From: Halichondria panicea
Lineage: Eukaryota > Porifera > Demospongiae > Suberitida > Halichondriidae
NCBI RefSeq assembly: GCF_963675165.1
Contig: NC_087378.1
Span: 7,518,273-7,582,272 of the forward strand
Direction: 5' to 3'
Length of the DNA stretch: 64,000 nt
Shown here: positions 47,621 through 58,144 of the stretch, piece by piece
Position numbering within the stretch: position 1 is the first letter of the stretch
Layout: every line of letters starts with the position of its first letter
Made by a program: the position numbers and the translations under genes
Notes under the pieces: generated by a model
What the model was told of the DNA's origin: nothing
The model's input: only the letters and a program-made list of their open reading frames with translations
The model's database searches: none

Positions 47621-48290
47621 TCAGTTGCAGCTGGTGGGATAGAAACGGTCGAGGCACTCTTGCCTGAAGCCATCGAGATCTTTGCCACATAGGCAATCAA
47701 ACTTCTGGAAGTGCTGTATAGAATAGAGAGGTAGCATGATAAATAATGAGTACATGCACTGAGACGTCTTTACTGCACCAACGATACTATAACAATGCAT
47801 GGTCAAGCTATATGTAAGTTAGTTTTGTTGCTCTGTACATTCTTGCAGTAAAAAATTTGACTCTTATACATACACGCCTCAAATAGAATAGCAAGAACTT
47901 ACTTTCTCCATAATAAGAACAAGAAGTGTGTCGAGGTAGTTGCTCATAGCTTCATAAGCATCGGTGCTATTGATCAAGTCCTGGTAGAAGACAGCATCGC
48001 ACATGATTTTAATATTCGCTTCTTTTGCAGAGCAATTTTTCTGCAGAGAGGATAAGAAAATGATCAACGCTGCTACACATTGATTATTATACGTATGTAT
48101 AATTATGACAATTCAATTTAAAAGAGAAAATTAGATTGCTTACCGGCACATCCTGACATGCATCTGTAGGTATAGGTGTTGACGTAGATGCCTGTCTAGG
48201 TGCTCTAGGTATAGGTGTTGCTGATGCAAGCAGGTATGCCAGGCCCAAGATGACGGTGACATTGAGGATGAGGATTGTGTTGGAATTCAT
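47621..48290 (-). CDS. Small secreted cysteine-containing protein, copy 2
   Basis: Three exons (48290-48144, 48040-47903, 47713-47621) give 125 aa, nearly identical to copy 3. The signal peptide and Pro/Thr linker match copy 1 except for a three-residue deletion. The mature part differs from copy 1 at many positions (for example KEANIKIMCDAVFYQDLINS against EDANIKIMCDAVFYRDLISS, and LCGKDLDGFRQECLDRF against LCDKDLDGFRQECLKLF), but all seven cysteines are kept. Splice sites are intact. Family unknown. Confidence 0.78.
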
Positions 48291-48649
48291 CTTCTTTTGG
48301 TAAGGATGAGATTTTGTTTTGGCTGTTGCTGAATTGTTGGCTTGCTGATGAGTTGATGGATTGAGCCTAACGTCAGTGCTTATATACCAACTCTTAAACC
48401 TCATTATTATATGATGATTCATTCTAGCCGTTGAAGTGAATAATCGGCAGACTCTTTCCATTTGCATAGCAACAATGAACATTCTAAGAAGCCCGAATGC
48501 AACAACAGATGGTAGATGGTTTCAGGTTGGCTGGTGAGTATAGGTGGAACAGTTACTATGCAAAACATGTATAATGGGGCATTTTACATTTACATTGTAT
48601 GCAATAGAGGTACAGCCCCTACACCATGCAAGGTAAGCATTATAGCAAG

Positions 48650-49347
48650 CAACTTCCACTGGATTTTGTTAATGTATGAATACAATGCATGGTCACAGCA
48701 GAATGATTTGCATTATAGAGTGAGGCACATGGTTCACAGAAGTTTCCCAGCACAGTATAGTACAGGAGGACTGATCAACCATGGCTATATATAGACTCTT
48801 TCCATTTGCATAGCAACAATGAACATGAACTTCCACTGGATGTTGTTAATGTATGAATACAATGCATGGTCACAGCAGAATGATTTGCATTATAGAGTGA
48901 GGCACATGGTCCACAGAAGTTTCCCAGCACAGTATAGTACAGGAGGACTGATCAACCATGCATGGCTATATATAGACTCTTTCCATTTGCATAGCAACAA
49001 TGAACATGAACTTCCACTGGATGTTGTTAATGTATGAATACAATGCATGGTCACAGCAGAATGATTTGCATTATAGAGTGAGGCACATGGTCCACAGAAG
49101 TTTCCCAGCACAGTATAGTACAGGAGGACTGATCAACCATGGCTATATATAGACTCTTTCCATTTGCATAGCAACAATGAACATTCTAAGAAGCCCGAAT
49201 GCAACAACAGATGGTAGATGGTTCCAGGTTGGCTGTTAATGTATGAATACAATGCATGGTCACAGCAGAATGATTTGCATTATAGAGTGAGGCACATGGT
49301 CCACAGAAGTTTCCCAGCACAGTATAGTACAGGAGGACTGATCAACC
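48650..49347 (+). repeat. Four-fold tandem duplication of the MRPL13 promoter and first exon (unit 2 only)
   Basis: The segment cttccactggatgttgttaa ... gatcaaccatggctatatat occurs at about 48650, 48828, 49009 and (shortened at its left end) 49233, with spacings of about 180, 180 and 220 bp. Each copy includes the ATGGCTATATATAG start of MRPL13 exon 1. The first three run on into upstream sequence (actctttccatttgcatagc) instead of the exon. Units 1 and 3 have one copy each. Confidence 0.88.
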
Positions 49348-50219
49348 ATGGCTATATATAGCAAGTTGAGCCAGGTAGGTTACTACACTATTAATACTCA
49401 GTCTAATAGGCCTGATTGGATTAGGGTGACCTCTTTGCTCTTGCCTCCTCCTATATTTATCAGAGCATTGCTACCCATACCGGTTGTGGTACTTGATAGA
49501 CGCTCGTGGGCAAGTAGTCGGGAGGTTGGGCTCAATGGTCTCTCTACTATTGCAAGGCAAAACGAAGCCGATCTACCACCCAGCAGGTATTCATGTGAAA
49601 GCATGCTATCGAGCGCTGAGATTGTGTTTTGCTCCCCACAGTTGACATGGGTGATAATGTGGTTATTATCGATACAAGAGACATTGTGTACACTGGAAAC
49701 AAGTGGAAAGATAAACTCTTCAGGCACCACACAGGGTAAGAAATCATACTTATTGACTTTATGTCGTTGACTTATCTACTACCTCCAATCTTCCACACAC
49801 ACACACACACATGCACGCACACACACGCACACATGCACACACACACACACGCACAACGCACACAGGTACGTACACCTCCCTAATAAGTAGTAAGGTGTGT
49901 GTGTTAGTCGATTTTTTCCTCTAGCTATCCAGGTGGGCTAAAAGAAGTGGCAGCTTGGAGGTTGCATGAGAAGGACGCAACATGCAAGCACTCAAGAAAG
50001 CAGTCAATGGAATGCTGCCAAAAACAATCTTCGCAAAAAAAGAATGAGACAGCTACATCTTTTTCCTGACAGTGTAAGCACTCTAGAATGTACAGTAAAC
50101 ACTCACCCACTGATTGTTTCCATTATTACAGGACCGTCAGCAGTTTACAAGAAACTGGATGAATATACAAAGGATGAAGTTCAGAACTTTCCTGAAATTG
50201 TTCGAGTTCCCCATTTATG
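49348..50219 (+). pseudogene. MRPL13: MRPL13, decayed copy (unit 2)
   Basis: The exon order of MRPL13 is preserved, but exon 2 has lost one C near 49480 (ataccggttg against atacccggttg in unit 1), so the frame ends within a few codons. Exon 4 has a 2-nt gain and a 1-nt loss shared with unit 3. Exon 5 lacks 34 nt relative to unit 3, probably by recombination between two ggacc repeats. Exon 1 reads MAIYSKLSQ because of a tatata expansion. Confidence 0.88.
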
Positions 50220-50354
50220 ATTCATCTACACTTATATGTATGTTAATTATTATGTATGTATTATGTATGTTAATTGTTGTTAAATTCATGTACCGTAACC
50301 GCGTTTATGATGTTAAGTTCATGTGGTATTGTATGATGCAATGACTCTAATTTG

Positions 50355-51389
50355 TCACTCCTCATTGTTCTGGACAACTGTCTGCATGTCCTCAAGTATG
50401 TTGATTAGTTTGAGACGCTCAGCAGTGAGTTGCTCAATGTGTTGCTTGTCCTTGTCCTGCTTTGCTCTTAAAGCCTCCATTGAGTCCTTATATTCAGCAT
50501 CAAATAAGGCCCTGTATGTAAAGGGTAAATAGGTAACTTTTTTAATTAATATACAGGTTCTCACATTGTTGAGGTCCACGTTTTCTCTGTCACTCCTCCA
50601 AGTGCCTCTAGTATCGTGGGTTTATTGTGCTCAATGGTTGCTTCTTCAAGCTGCGTAGAGAGCTTGTCCAATTGTAGTTTGTTGGTAGCAACCAAGGCAG
50701 TGTGTTCATCCATCTCTCGCTCGTATTGAGCTAGTTGTAGATCTATAGCGTCATCACTCTGTATCAAATTTATAAGAGTAAGATTACATAATGAATTTCG
50801 TTTACTTGAGTTTGCCATGTTGTCCGGAACATTTCTGTTAGTGTTGTCATTTGACTTTCGTATGTGTCCCTATAGTAATTGAATCATTGTATTGAGTTTA
50901 TTGAGATCCATATTTCCACTCACATGTGATTTTGTCATTCTTCATTTTTCTGTGCAATTTGTGAATTGAGCTGAGCAATTTTGTCTCTTCTTTCACAGTT
51001 CAGCTGTTCAAACCTATGGTATGGTAAGTACGACTGTAATCAGCATATATAGATATGAAGTACAATCGAATCATGTATTTAAAACTAATTAACAAAAATG
51101 TAGTATACATTTTTTACATTTTTGCTTGTGCCTGAGTTTGGGCAACTTTGAGCTCAGCCACTTGAAGTGTCTCCTTCATTTTGTTTTGTTTCTCTGACGT
51201 TGCAATTAGCTTTCCATTAGTTACGCTTCAATTTGCTTTCGTTTAGCGTACTCTCCAGCCAGCACTCGTTCATTCTGGGCCTTTGCTGGGGGTAATATAA
51301 TCAATGGTCAGTGTTTAAGAGTGTTTGCTACCTTTCTGTAATTCCCTCAAACTGCTCAGAATCACATCCACTTGGAAACCACCTTCCAT
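50355..51389 (-). pseudogene. SYCE1-like coiled-coil gene, decayed copy (unit 2)
   Basis: It has the same ten-base loss in exon 2 as unit 1, while its last exon (MALFDAEYKDSM) follows unit 3. The switch between the two parental sequences falls in the intron just before the last exon (about 50515-50526). Confidence 0.8.
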
Positions 51390-51546
51390 CTTCTTTGCAC
51401 AGTCTCTAAGTTACTTCTCACAAGACGCATGTCCGTTCTCTCCTTCTCCACGTGGTTCTTTCTAACCCAAGCAAGAAAACGGTTGTGTTAGGTTCACCGC
51501 TGTTCATAAGCTTTGAATACGTCGGCCTAACTTTTATAACAGCAAA

Positions 51547-52204
51547 ATGGTAAGTTAGAGGGTCGCTGATTATCCTGCTTGCTCCTTTTTCGTTAAAAAT
51601 TGACTCTAGGGCCCGTAGTTAAAGTTTGGTATCTACAATTCAGTTTTTATATCACCCTCATATAGTCGTACAAGAAGGAAGGAGTACAGGAAGAGTCTCA
51701 GGTCCACAAGATCAGGATCACTCTCACCAGCCGAAACGTCAAAAGTCTTGAGAAAGGTTCGTAGTTAGCTGGACTAGACTGTTTGTTTACCGTTGAGAGA
51801 GAGAGAATAAAATTATGTAATAAAGCTGTCCATACGCTACTATACTGTTAGTGTAGTACGTTCAAAGACTGGTTCATTTGTTAGTGTGTGGCGACCTCAT
51901 TCGTCGGGCCAAGGACTCTGACCTCAAAGTGAAGGCCTAAGGTCCTGAAGATCACCACCAGGAAGACCCCCTGTGGTGAGGGCTCCAAGACTTAGGACAG
52001 GTTCGAGATGAAAATCTACAAGCGTGTCATTGATTTGCACAGTGCTGCCGAGACTGTGAAGCAAATCGTATCCTGAAATATTTATTTTAAGTATTAGTAG
52101 AAGTCTTAAGTATTGTTATCCCTTGTACTATTCTGTACAGAAACTGTCCACAATTAGGTGGTTTATTTACTCTTTCCTTAGTATGGGAGGTGATCACCGC
52201 CAAA
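51547..52204 (+). pseudogene. RPS20: RPS20, decayed copy (unit 2)
   Basis: Exon 1 (51547-51549) and exon 2 are open, but exon 3 has the same 17-nt loss in the [10 protein letters not shown] region as unit 1, and exon 4 is only a remnant (ggaggtgatcaccgcc near 52187). Part of intron 1 is also missing compared with units 1 and 3. Confidence 0.88.
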
Positions 52205-53104
52205 ATTAGCAGTAAAAAAATGATGCTGTTTTTTTTATAGAGGTGTGTTTTAAAAAATGATGCTGTTTTTTACAAAGGGTTTCAAAAAAATTGTGCTGTT
52301 TTAAAATGATGCTGTTTTTTTTACAGAGGGTTTTAAAAAAAATTAATGGTGCTGTTTTTTTACAGAGGTGTGTTTTAAAAAATGATGCTGTTTTTTTACA
52401 GAAGATTTTATGTTCCTTTTTGCAGAGGTGTAGATCTATTTTGTAGAGAGTTTGTTGTATTTCAGAGAGCAATGCAGAACCAGAGCAACAGCAGGCATGG
52501 CAATGGGCAGACACTGTACATCATAGATAGTAGAGGAATACCTCAGGCAGCAGGTAGTTGAAAGCACAAAGCTGCTGCTAAAGGCTTTTGACAGACTCGA
52601 GTGCAAGAGCAAGGGGGAGGGTAGGTCAAGCTCAAGTTCCTTGGCGGTGCCATCTATGCCTACGTCGTCGACTAGCTCTAGCTCTACGTCTGCTTCCCAA
52701 ACCCAAAGTGCCTCAAAGTTGGAGATGAACAAACTCTTTAATTGGAGTAGTGGGAGCAATCCTGAGGTCGAGGGTGTCTTTGTCTTCCATCTCTAGTTCT
52801 CTTAGCAAAACCATGTGGGAGAATGTCCTTCTTTTTTGCCTCCACCATGTGCTTAAAAGTGGAGGCAAGAAAGAAGATCTCACTCAGTGCCATGTACAGT
52901 GTCACAATTTTTTTTAATTAAAACCTCTGTAAAAAAACAGCACCATTTTTTTAAAACTCTCTGTAAAAAAACAGCATCATTTTTTAAAACACACCTCAGT
53001 AAAAAAACAGCACCATTTTTTAAAAACCCTCTGTAAAAAAACAGCATCATTTTAAAACAGCACCATTTTTTTTAAATCCTCTGTAAAAAAAACAGCATCT
53101 GGCC
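52205..53104. mobile_element. Foldback-like element, second copy
   Basis: Same structure as the first copy, with longer arms (left about 52210-52425, right about 52918-53098). The central frame keeps register with the first copy through two in-frame differences (one and two codons) before the ends diverge. The 840-bp insertion that adjoins the first copy is absent here. Confidence 0.6.
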
Positions 53105-53755
53105 AGGTCGGAATTCCGACCTGACCAATTAGATCAAGGATTGATTCAAGGATTGATAAAATTAAAGGAAATAAAGAATGACAAAAAGTGTATGCGTAAC
53201 CGTTCTCTACAGTAGGACGCATTTATAGCTAGTGCTAGTCAGCCTAACTGTGGCTACTGTTATAGCCAGTCAAGGAGCTATAGTAAGTTGAGTTGACTGC
53301 ACTAGTGCCGTGCAATCTTTTTCATGTTGTTTAGCAACGAGTCAAGCAAAAATTCATAGCTGCTAGTCAAGCGTTCGCGGTTGACCTTTTGCATGCGTTG
53401 GACGTAATTGAATTCTTCTGGTTTTGACACTGACGTAATGACAATTAACATTCCATTGTGGAATGACCTCTAGACTAAAGTAGTCAGACTGACTCTCTCC
53501 CAGCAGGCTGATTCATGAGACTATATAATAATATTATTTATACTATACATGTAAGTGGAAAATTAATAAGCCATTTTCAATTTGTTACAATGTTATAATG
53601 ACAATTTGCATGATTGTACGTGTACATGACTTGGTGACTACAAATTAAAAAGTAACCGGTGGTTAATTGGCAGTTTAAATTAAAAATGATGGTGGTTTGG
53701 AGGTTTAAAAAATGTTCAAGTAATGGTGGTTTTTGAAAATGTTATGGGTATAGTC

Positions 53756-54425
53756 TCAGTTGCAGCTGGTGGGATAGAAACGGTCGAGGCACTCTTGCCT
53801 GAAGCCATCGAGATCTTTGCCACATAGGCAATCAAACTTCTGGAAGTGCTGTATAGAATAGAGAGGTAGCATGATAAATAATGAGTACATGCACTGAGAC
53901 GTCTTTACTGCACCAACGATACTATAACAATGCATGGTCAAGCTATATGTAAGTTAGTTTTGTTGCTCTGTACATTCTTGCAGTAAAAAATTTGACTCTT
54001 ATACATACACGCCTCAAATAGAATAGCAAGAACTTACTTTCTCCATAATAAGAACAAGAAGTGTGTCGAGGTAGTTGCTCATAGCTTCATAAGCGTCGGT
54101 GCTATTGATCAAGTCCTGGTAGAAGACAGCATCGCACATGATTTTAATATTCGCTTCTTTTGCAGAGCAATTTTTCTGCAGAGAGGATAAGAAAATGATC
54201 AACGCTGCTACACATTGATTATTATACGTATGTATAATTATGACAATTCAATTTAAAAGAAAAAATTAGATTGCTTACCGGCACATCCTGACATGCATCT
54301 GTAGGTATAGGTGTTGACGTAGATGCCTGTCTAGGTGCTCTAGGTATAGGTGTTGCTGATGCAAGCAGGTATGCCAGGCCCAAGATGACGGTGACATTGA
54401 GGATGAGGATTGTGTTGGAATTCAT
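53756..54425 (-). CDS. Small secreted cysteine-containing protein, copy 3
   Basis: Three exons with the same sites as copy 2 (start codon 54425, stop 53756), 125 aa. The exon sequence differs from copy 2 by very few bases, and the protein looks the same. Signal peptide, Pro/Thr linker and seven cysteines are intact. The near identity to copy 2 fits a recent origin of unit 2 from unit 3 on this side of the crossover. Confidence 0.78.
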
Positions 54426-54917
54426 CTTCTTTTGGTAAGGATGAGATTTTGTTTTGGCTGTTGCTGAATTGTTGGCTTGCTGATGAGTTGATGGATTGAG
54501 CCTAACGTCAGTGCTTATATACCAACTCTTAAACCTCATTATTATATGATGATTCATTCTAGTCGTTGAAGTGAATAATCGGCAGACTCTTTCCATTTGC
54601 ATAGCAACAATGAACATTCTAAGAAGCCTGAATGCAACAACAGATGGTAGATGGTTCCAGGTTGGCTGGTGAGTATAGGTGGAACAGTTACTATGCAAGA
54701 CATGTATAATGGGGCATTTTACATTTACATTGTATGCAATAGAGGTACAGCCCCTATACACCATGCAAGGTAAGCATTATAGCAAGCAACTTCCACTGGA
54801 TGTTGTTAATGTATGAATACAATGCATGGTCACAGCAGAATGATTTGCATTATAGAGTGAGGCACATGGTCCACAGAAGTCTCCCAGCACAGTATAGTAC
54901 AGGAGGACTGATCAACC
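54426..54917. promoter_or_regulatory. Divergent region between secreted-protein gene and MRPL13, unit 3
   Basis: About 490 bp. One copy of the segment that is fourfold in unit 2. No gene of its own is seen. Confidence 0.4.
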
Positions 54918-55820
54918 ATGGCTATATATAGCAAGTTGAGCCAGGTAGGTTACTACACTATTAATACTCAGTCTAATAGGCCTGATTGGATTAGGGTGAC
55001 CTCTTTGCTCTTGCCTCCTCCTATATTTATCAGAGCATTGCTACCCATACCGGTTGTGGTACTTGATAGACGCTCATGGGCAAGTAGTCGGGAGGTTGGG
55101 CTCAATGGTCTCTCTACTATTGCAAGGCAAAACAAAGCCGATCTACCACCCAGCAGGTATTCATGTGAAAGCATGCTATCGAGCGCTGAGATTGTGTTTT
55201 GCTCCCCACAGTTGACATGGGTGATAATGTGGTTATTATCGATACAAGAGACATTGTGTACACTGGAAACAAGTGGAAAGATAAACTCTTCAGGCACCAC
55301 ACAGGGTAAGAAATCATACTTATTGACTTTATGTCGTTGACTTATCTACTACCTCCAATCTTCCACACACACACACACACATGCACGCACACACACGCAC
55401 ACATGCACACACACACACACGCACAACGCACACAGGTACGTACACCTCCCTAATAAGTAGTAAGGTGTGTGTGTTAGTCGATTTTTTCCTCTAGCTATCC
55501 AGGTGGGCTAAAAGAAGTGGCAGCTTGGAGGTTGCATGAGAAGGACGCAACATGCAAGCACTCAAGAAAGCAGTCAATGGAATGCTGCCAAAAACAATCT
55601 TCGCAAAAAAAGAATGAGACAGCTACATCTTTTTCCTGACAGTGTAAGCACTCTAGAATGTACAGTAAACACTCACCCACTGATTGTTTCCATTATTACA
55701 GGACCATCCATATGCCCTGAACATTTACAAGGACCGTCAGCAGTTTACAAGAAACTGGATGAATATACAAAGGATGAAGTTCAGAACTTTCCTGAAATTG
55801 TTCGAGTTCCCCATTTATGA
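54918..55820 (+). pseudogene. MRPL13: MRPL13, decayed copy (unit 3)
   Basis: It shares with unit 2 the one-base loss in exon 2 (near 55050), the tatata expansion in exon 1 and the exon 4 changes. Exon 5 keeps GACCATCCATATGCCCTG but lacks ten bases relative to unit 1, after TTTACAAG. Not translatable as MRPL13. Confidence 0.88.
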
Positions 55821-55954
55821 TTCATCTACACTTATATGTATGTTAATTATTATGTATGTATTATGTATGTTAATTGTTGTTAAATTCATGTACCGTAACC
55901 GCGTTTATGATGTTAAGTTCATGTGGTATTGTATGATGCAATGACTCTAATTTG

Positions 55955-56995
55955 TCACTCCTCATTGTTCTGGACTACTGTCTGCATGTCCTCAAGTATG
56001 TTGATTAGTTTGAGACGCTCAGCAGTGAGTTGCTCAATGTGTTGCTTGTCCTTGTCCTGCTTTGCTCTTAAAGCCTCCATTGAGTCCTTATATTCAGCAT
56101 CAAATAAGGCCCTGTATGTAAAGGGATAAATAGGTAACTTATATACAGGTTCTCACATTATTGAGGTCCACGTTTTCTCTGTCACTCCTCCAAGTGCCTC
56201 TAGTGCCGTGGGTTTATTGTGCTCAATGGTTGCTTCTTCAAGCTGCGTAGAGAGCTTGTCCAATTGTAGTTTGTTGGTAGCAACCAAGGCAGTATGTTCA
56301 TCCATCTCTCGCTCGTATTGAGCTTGTTGTAGATCTATAGCGTCATCACTCTGTATCAAATTTATAAGAGTAAGATTACATAATGAATTTCGTTTACTTG
56401 AGTTTGCCATGTTGTCCGGAACATTTCTGTTAGTGTTGTCATTTGAGTTTCGTATGTGTCCCTGTAGTAATTGAATCATTGTATTGAGTTTATTGAGATC
56501 CATATTTACACTCACATGTGATTTTGTCGTTCTTCATTTTTCTGTGCAATTTGTGAATTGAGCTGAGCAATTTTGTCTCTTCTTTCACAGTTCAGCTGTT
56601 CAAACCTATGGTATGGTAAGTACGACTGTAATCAGCATAATTATATAGATATGAAGTACAATCAAATCATGTATTTAAAACTAATTAACAAAAATGTAGT
56701 ATACATTTTTTACATTTTTGCTTGTGCCTGAGTTTGGGCAACTTTGAGCTCAGCCACTTGAAGTGTCTCCTTCATCTTGTTTTGTTTCTCTGACGTTGCG
56801 ATTAGCTTTCCATTAGTTACTTCCAATTGAGCTTCAATTTGCTTTCGTTTAGCGTACTCTCCAGCCAGCACTCGTTCATTCTGGGCCTTTGCTGGGGGTA
56901 ATATAATCAATGGTCAATGTTTAAGAGTGTTTGCTACCTTTCTGTAATTCCCTCAAACTGCTCAGAATCACATCCACTTGGAAACCACCTTCCAT
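55955..56995 (-). CDS. Coiled-coil protein, SYCE1-like (intact copy)
   Basis: Six exons (56995-56938, 56891-56714, 56605-56516, 56461-56398, 56350-56157, 56111-55955) are in phase and give 246 aa. The protein is almost entirely coiled coil, rich in Gln, Glu, Lys and Ala. The central part (CERRDKIAQLNSQIAQKNEE, then MTTLTEMFRTTWQTQ) resembles the SYCE1 segment CKERISALNLQIEEEKNKQ ... LEDLMGQHKDLW, and the next stretch (KLQLDKLSTQLEEATIEH) fits the SYCE1 follow-on. SYCE1 is a central-element protein of the synaptonemal complex. Coiled-coil composition can mimic homology, so the family call is tentative. It starts 175 bp from RPS20, divergently. Confidence 0.6.
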
Positions 56996-57170
56996 CTTCT
57001 TTGCACAGTCCAGTGCACAGTCTCTAAGTTACTTCTCACAAGATCTACTGCGCATGTCCGTTCTCTCCTTCTCCACGTGGTTCTTTCTACCAAGCCAAGA
57101 AAACGGTTGTGTTAGGTTCACCGCTGTTCATAAGCTTTGAATACGTCGGCCTAACTTTTATAACAGCAAA

Positions 57171-57972
57171 ATGGTAAGTTAGAGGGTAGCTGATTATCCT
57201 GCTCTCTCCTTTTTCGTTAAAAATTGACTCTAGGGGCCATAGTTAAAGTTTGGTGTGTGTCTATTGAAAAATCCTATCTACAGTTCAGTTTTATATCACC
57301 CTTATATAGTCGTACAAGAAGGAAGGAGTACAGGAAGAGTCTCAGGTCCACAAGATCAGGATCACTCTCACCAGCCGAAACGTCAAAAGTCTTGAGAAAG
57401 GTTCGTAGTTAGCTGGACTAGACTGTTTAGTTTAGCGTTGAGAGAGAGAATAAAATTATGTAATAAAGCTATCCATACGCTACTATACTGTTAGTGTAGT
57501 ACGTTCAAAGACTGGTTCATTTGTTAGTGTGTGGCGACCTCATTCGTCGGGCCAAGGACTCTGAGCTCAAAGTGAAGGGCCCTGTGCGTATGCCCACTAA
57601 GGTCCTTAAGATCACCACCAGGAAGACCCCCTGTGGTGAGGGCTCCAAGACTTGGGACAGGTTCGAGATGAAAATCTACAAGCGTGTCATTGATTTGCAC
57701 AGTGCTGCCGAGACTGTGAAGCAAATCGTATCCTGAAATATAGTATTAGTAGAAGTCTTAAGTATTGTTATCCCTTGTACTATTCTGTACAGAAACTGTC
57801 CACAATTAGGTGGTTTATTTACTCTTCCTTAGTGACTATCAAGGTCTATTATATAGGCTGTGTGTACTGTCAAGAGTACTTTGTACACTGTGTAGTTTCC
57901 TTGACCATAGGTTAGACATCCATCAGCATTGAGCCCGGTGTTGAAGTGGAGGTGACCATTGCAGACGCCTGA
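57171..57972 (+). CDS. RPS20: Ribosomal protein S20 (uS10), intact copy
   Basis: Four exons (57171-57173 holding only the ATG, 57310-57400, 57528-57727, 57916-57972) give 116 aa (human 119). RPS20 is a small-subunit protein of the 40S head. Visible: [72 protein letters not shown] and the C-terminus [15 protein letters not shown]. An ATG-only first exon is common in ribosomal protein genes. Exon 4 lies just outside the repeated unit, so only this copy has a complete gene. I looked for an intronic C/D snoRNA and found none I could support. Confidence 0.96.
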
Positions 57973-58144
57973 TTGATTCAGCTCACTGGTGTGTTGAAAG
58001 AGAGACTGTTTCTTAATAATGCTTTATTCTTTGTACTGATGTTTTGATGTTGAAAAAAACATTCAAATGATCATAATCATGTTTTACAAGTGATACAATG
58101 CCAAGCAATAATATACATGTAGTCCAAAGTCAATAAGTGATAAG

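Larger units (their letters stand above)
47418..52204. repeat. Tandem array unit 2 (recombinant)
   Basis: Middle unit. From its start to about 50515 it matches unit 3 almost base for base, including the MRPL13 frameshift. From about 50526 on it shares the diagnostic deletions of unit 1. Of its four genes only the secreted-protein gene is intact. Confidence 0.9.
53553..57833. repeat. Tandem array unit 3
   Basis: Last unit. It runs without a break into unique sequence beyond RPS20 exon 3. It holds the intact SYCE1-like gene and RPS20, an intact secreted-protein gene and a decayed MRPL13. Confidence 0.9.

Noticed and set aside
57174-57527. RPS20 introns searched for a C/D-box snoRNA, as in vertebrates
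   Set aside because: No convincing paired C and D boxes could be found by eye.
40722-57833. Long direct repeats considered as LTRs or a large retroelement
   Set aside because: The repeats contain host genes with introns and no polymerase, integrase or capsid-like frames; they are segmental tandem duplications.
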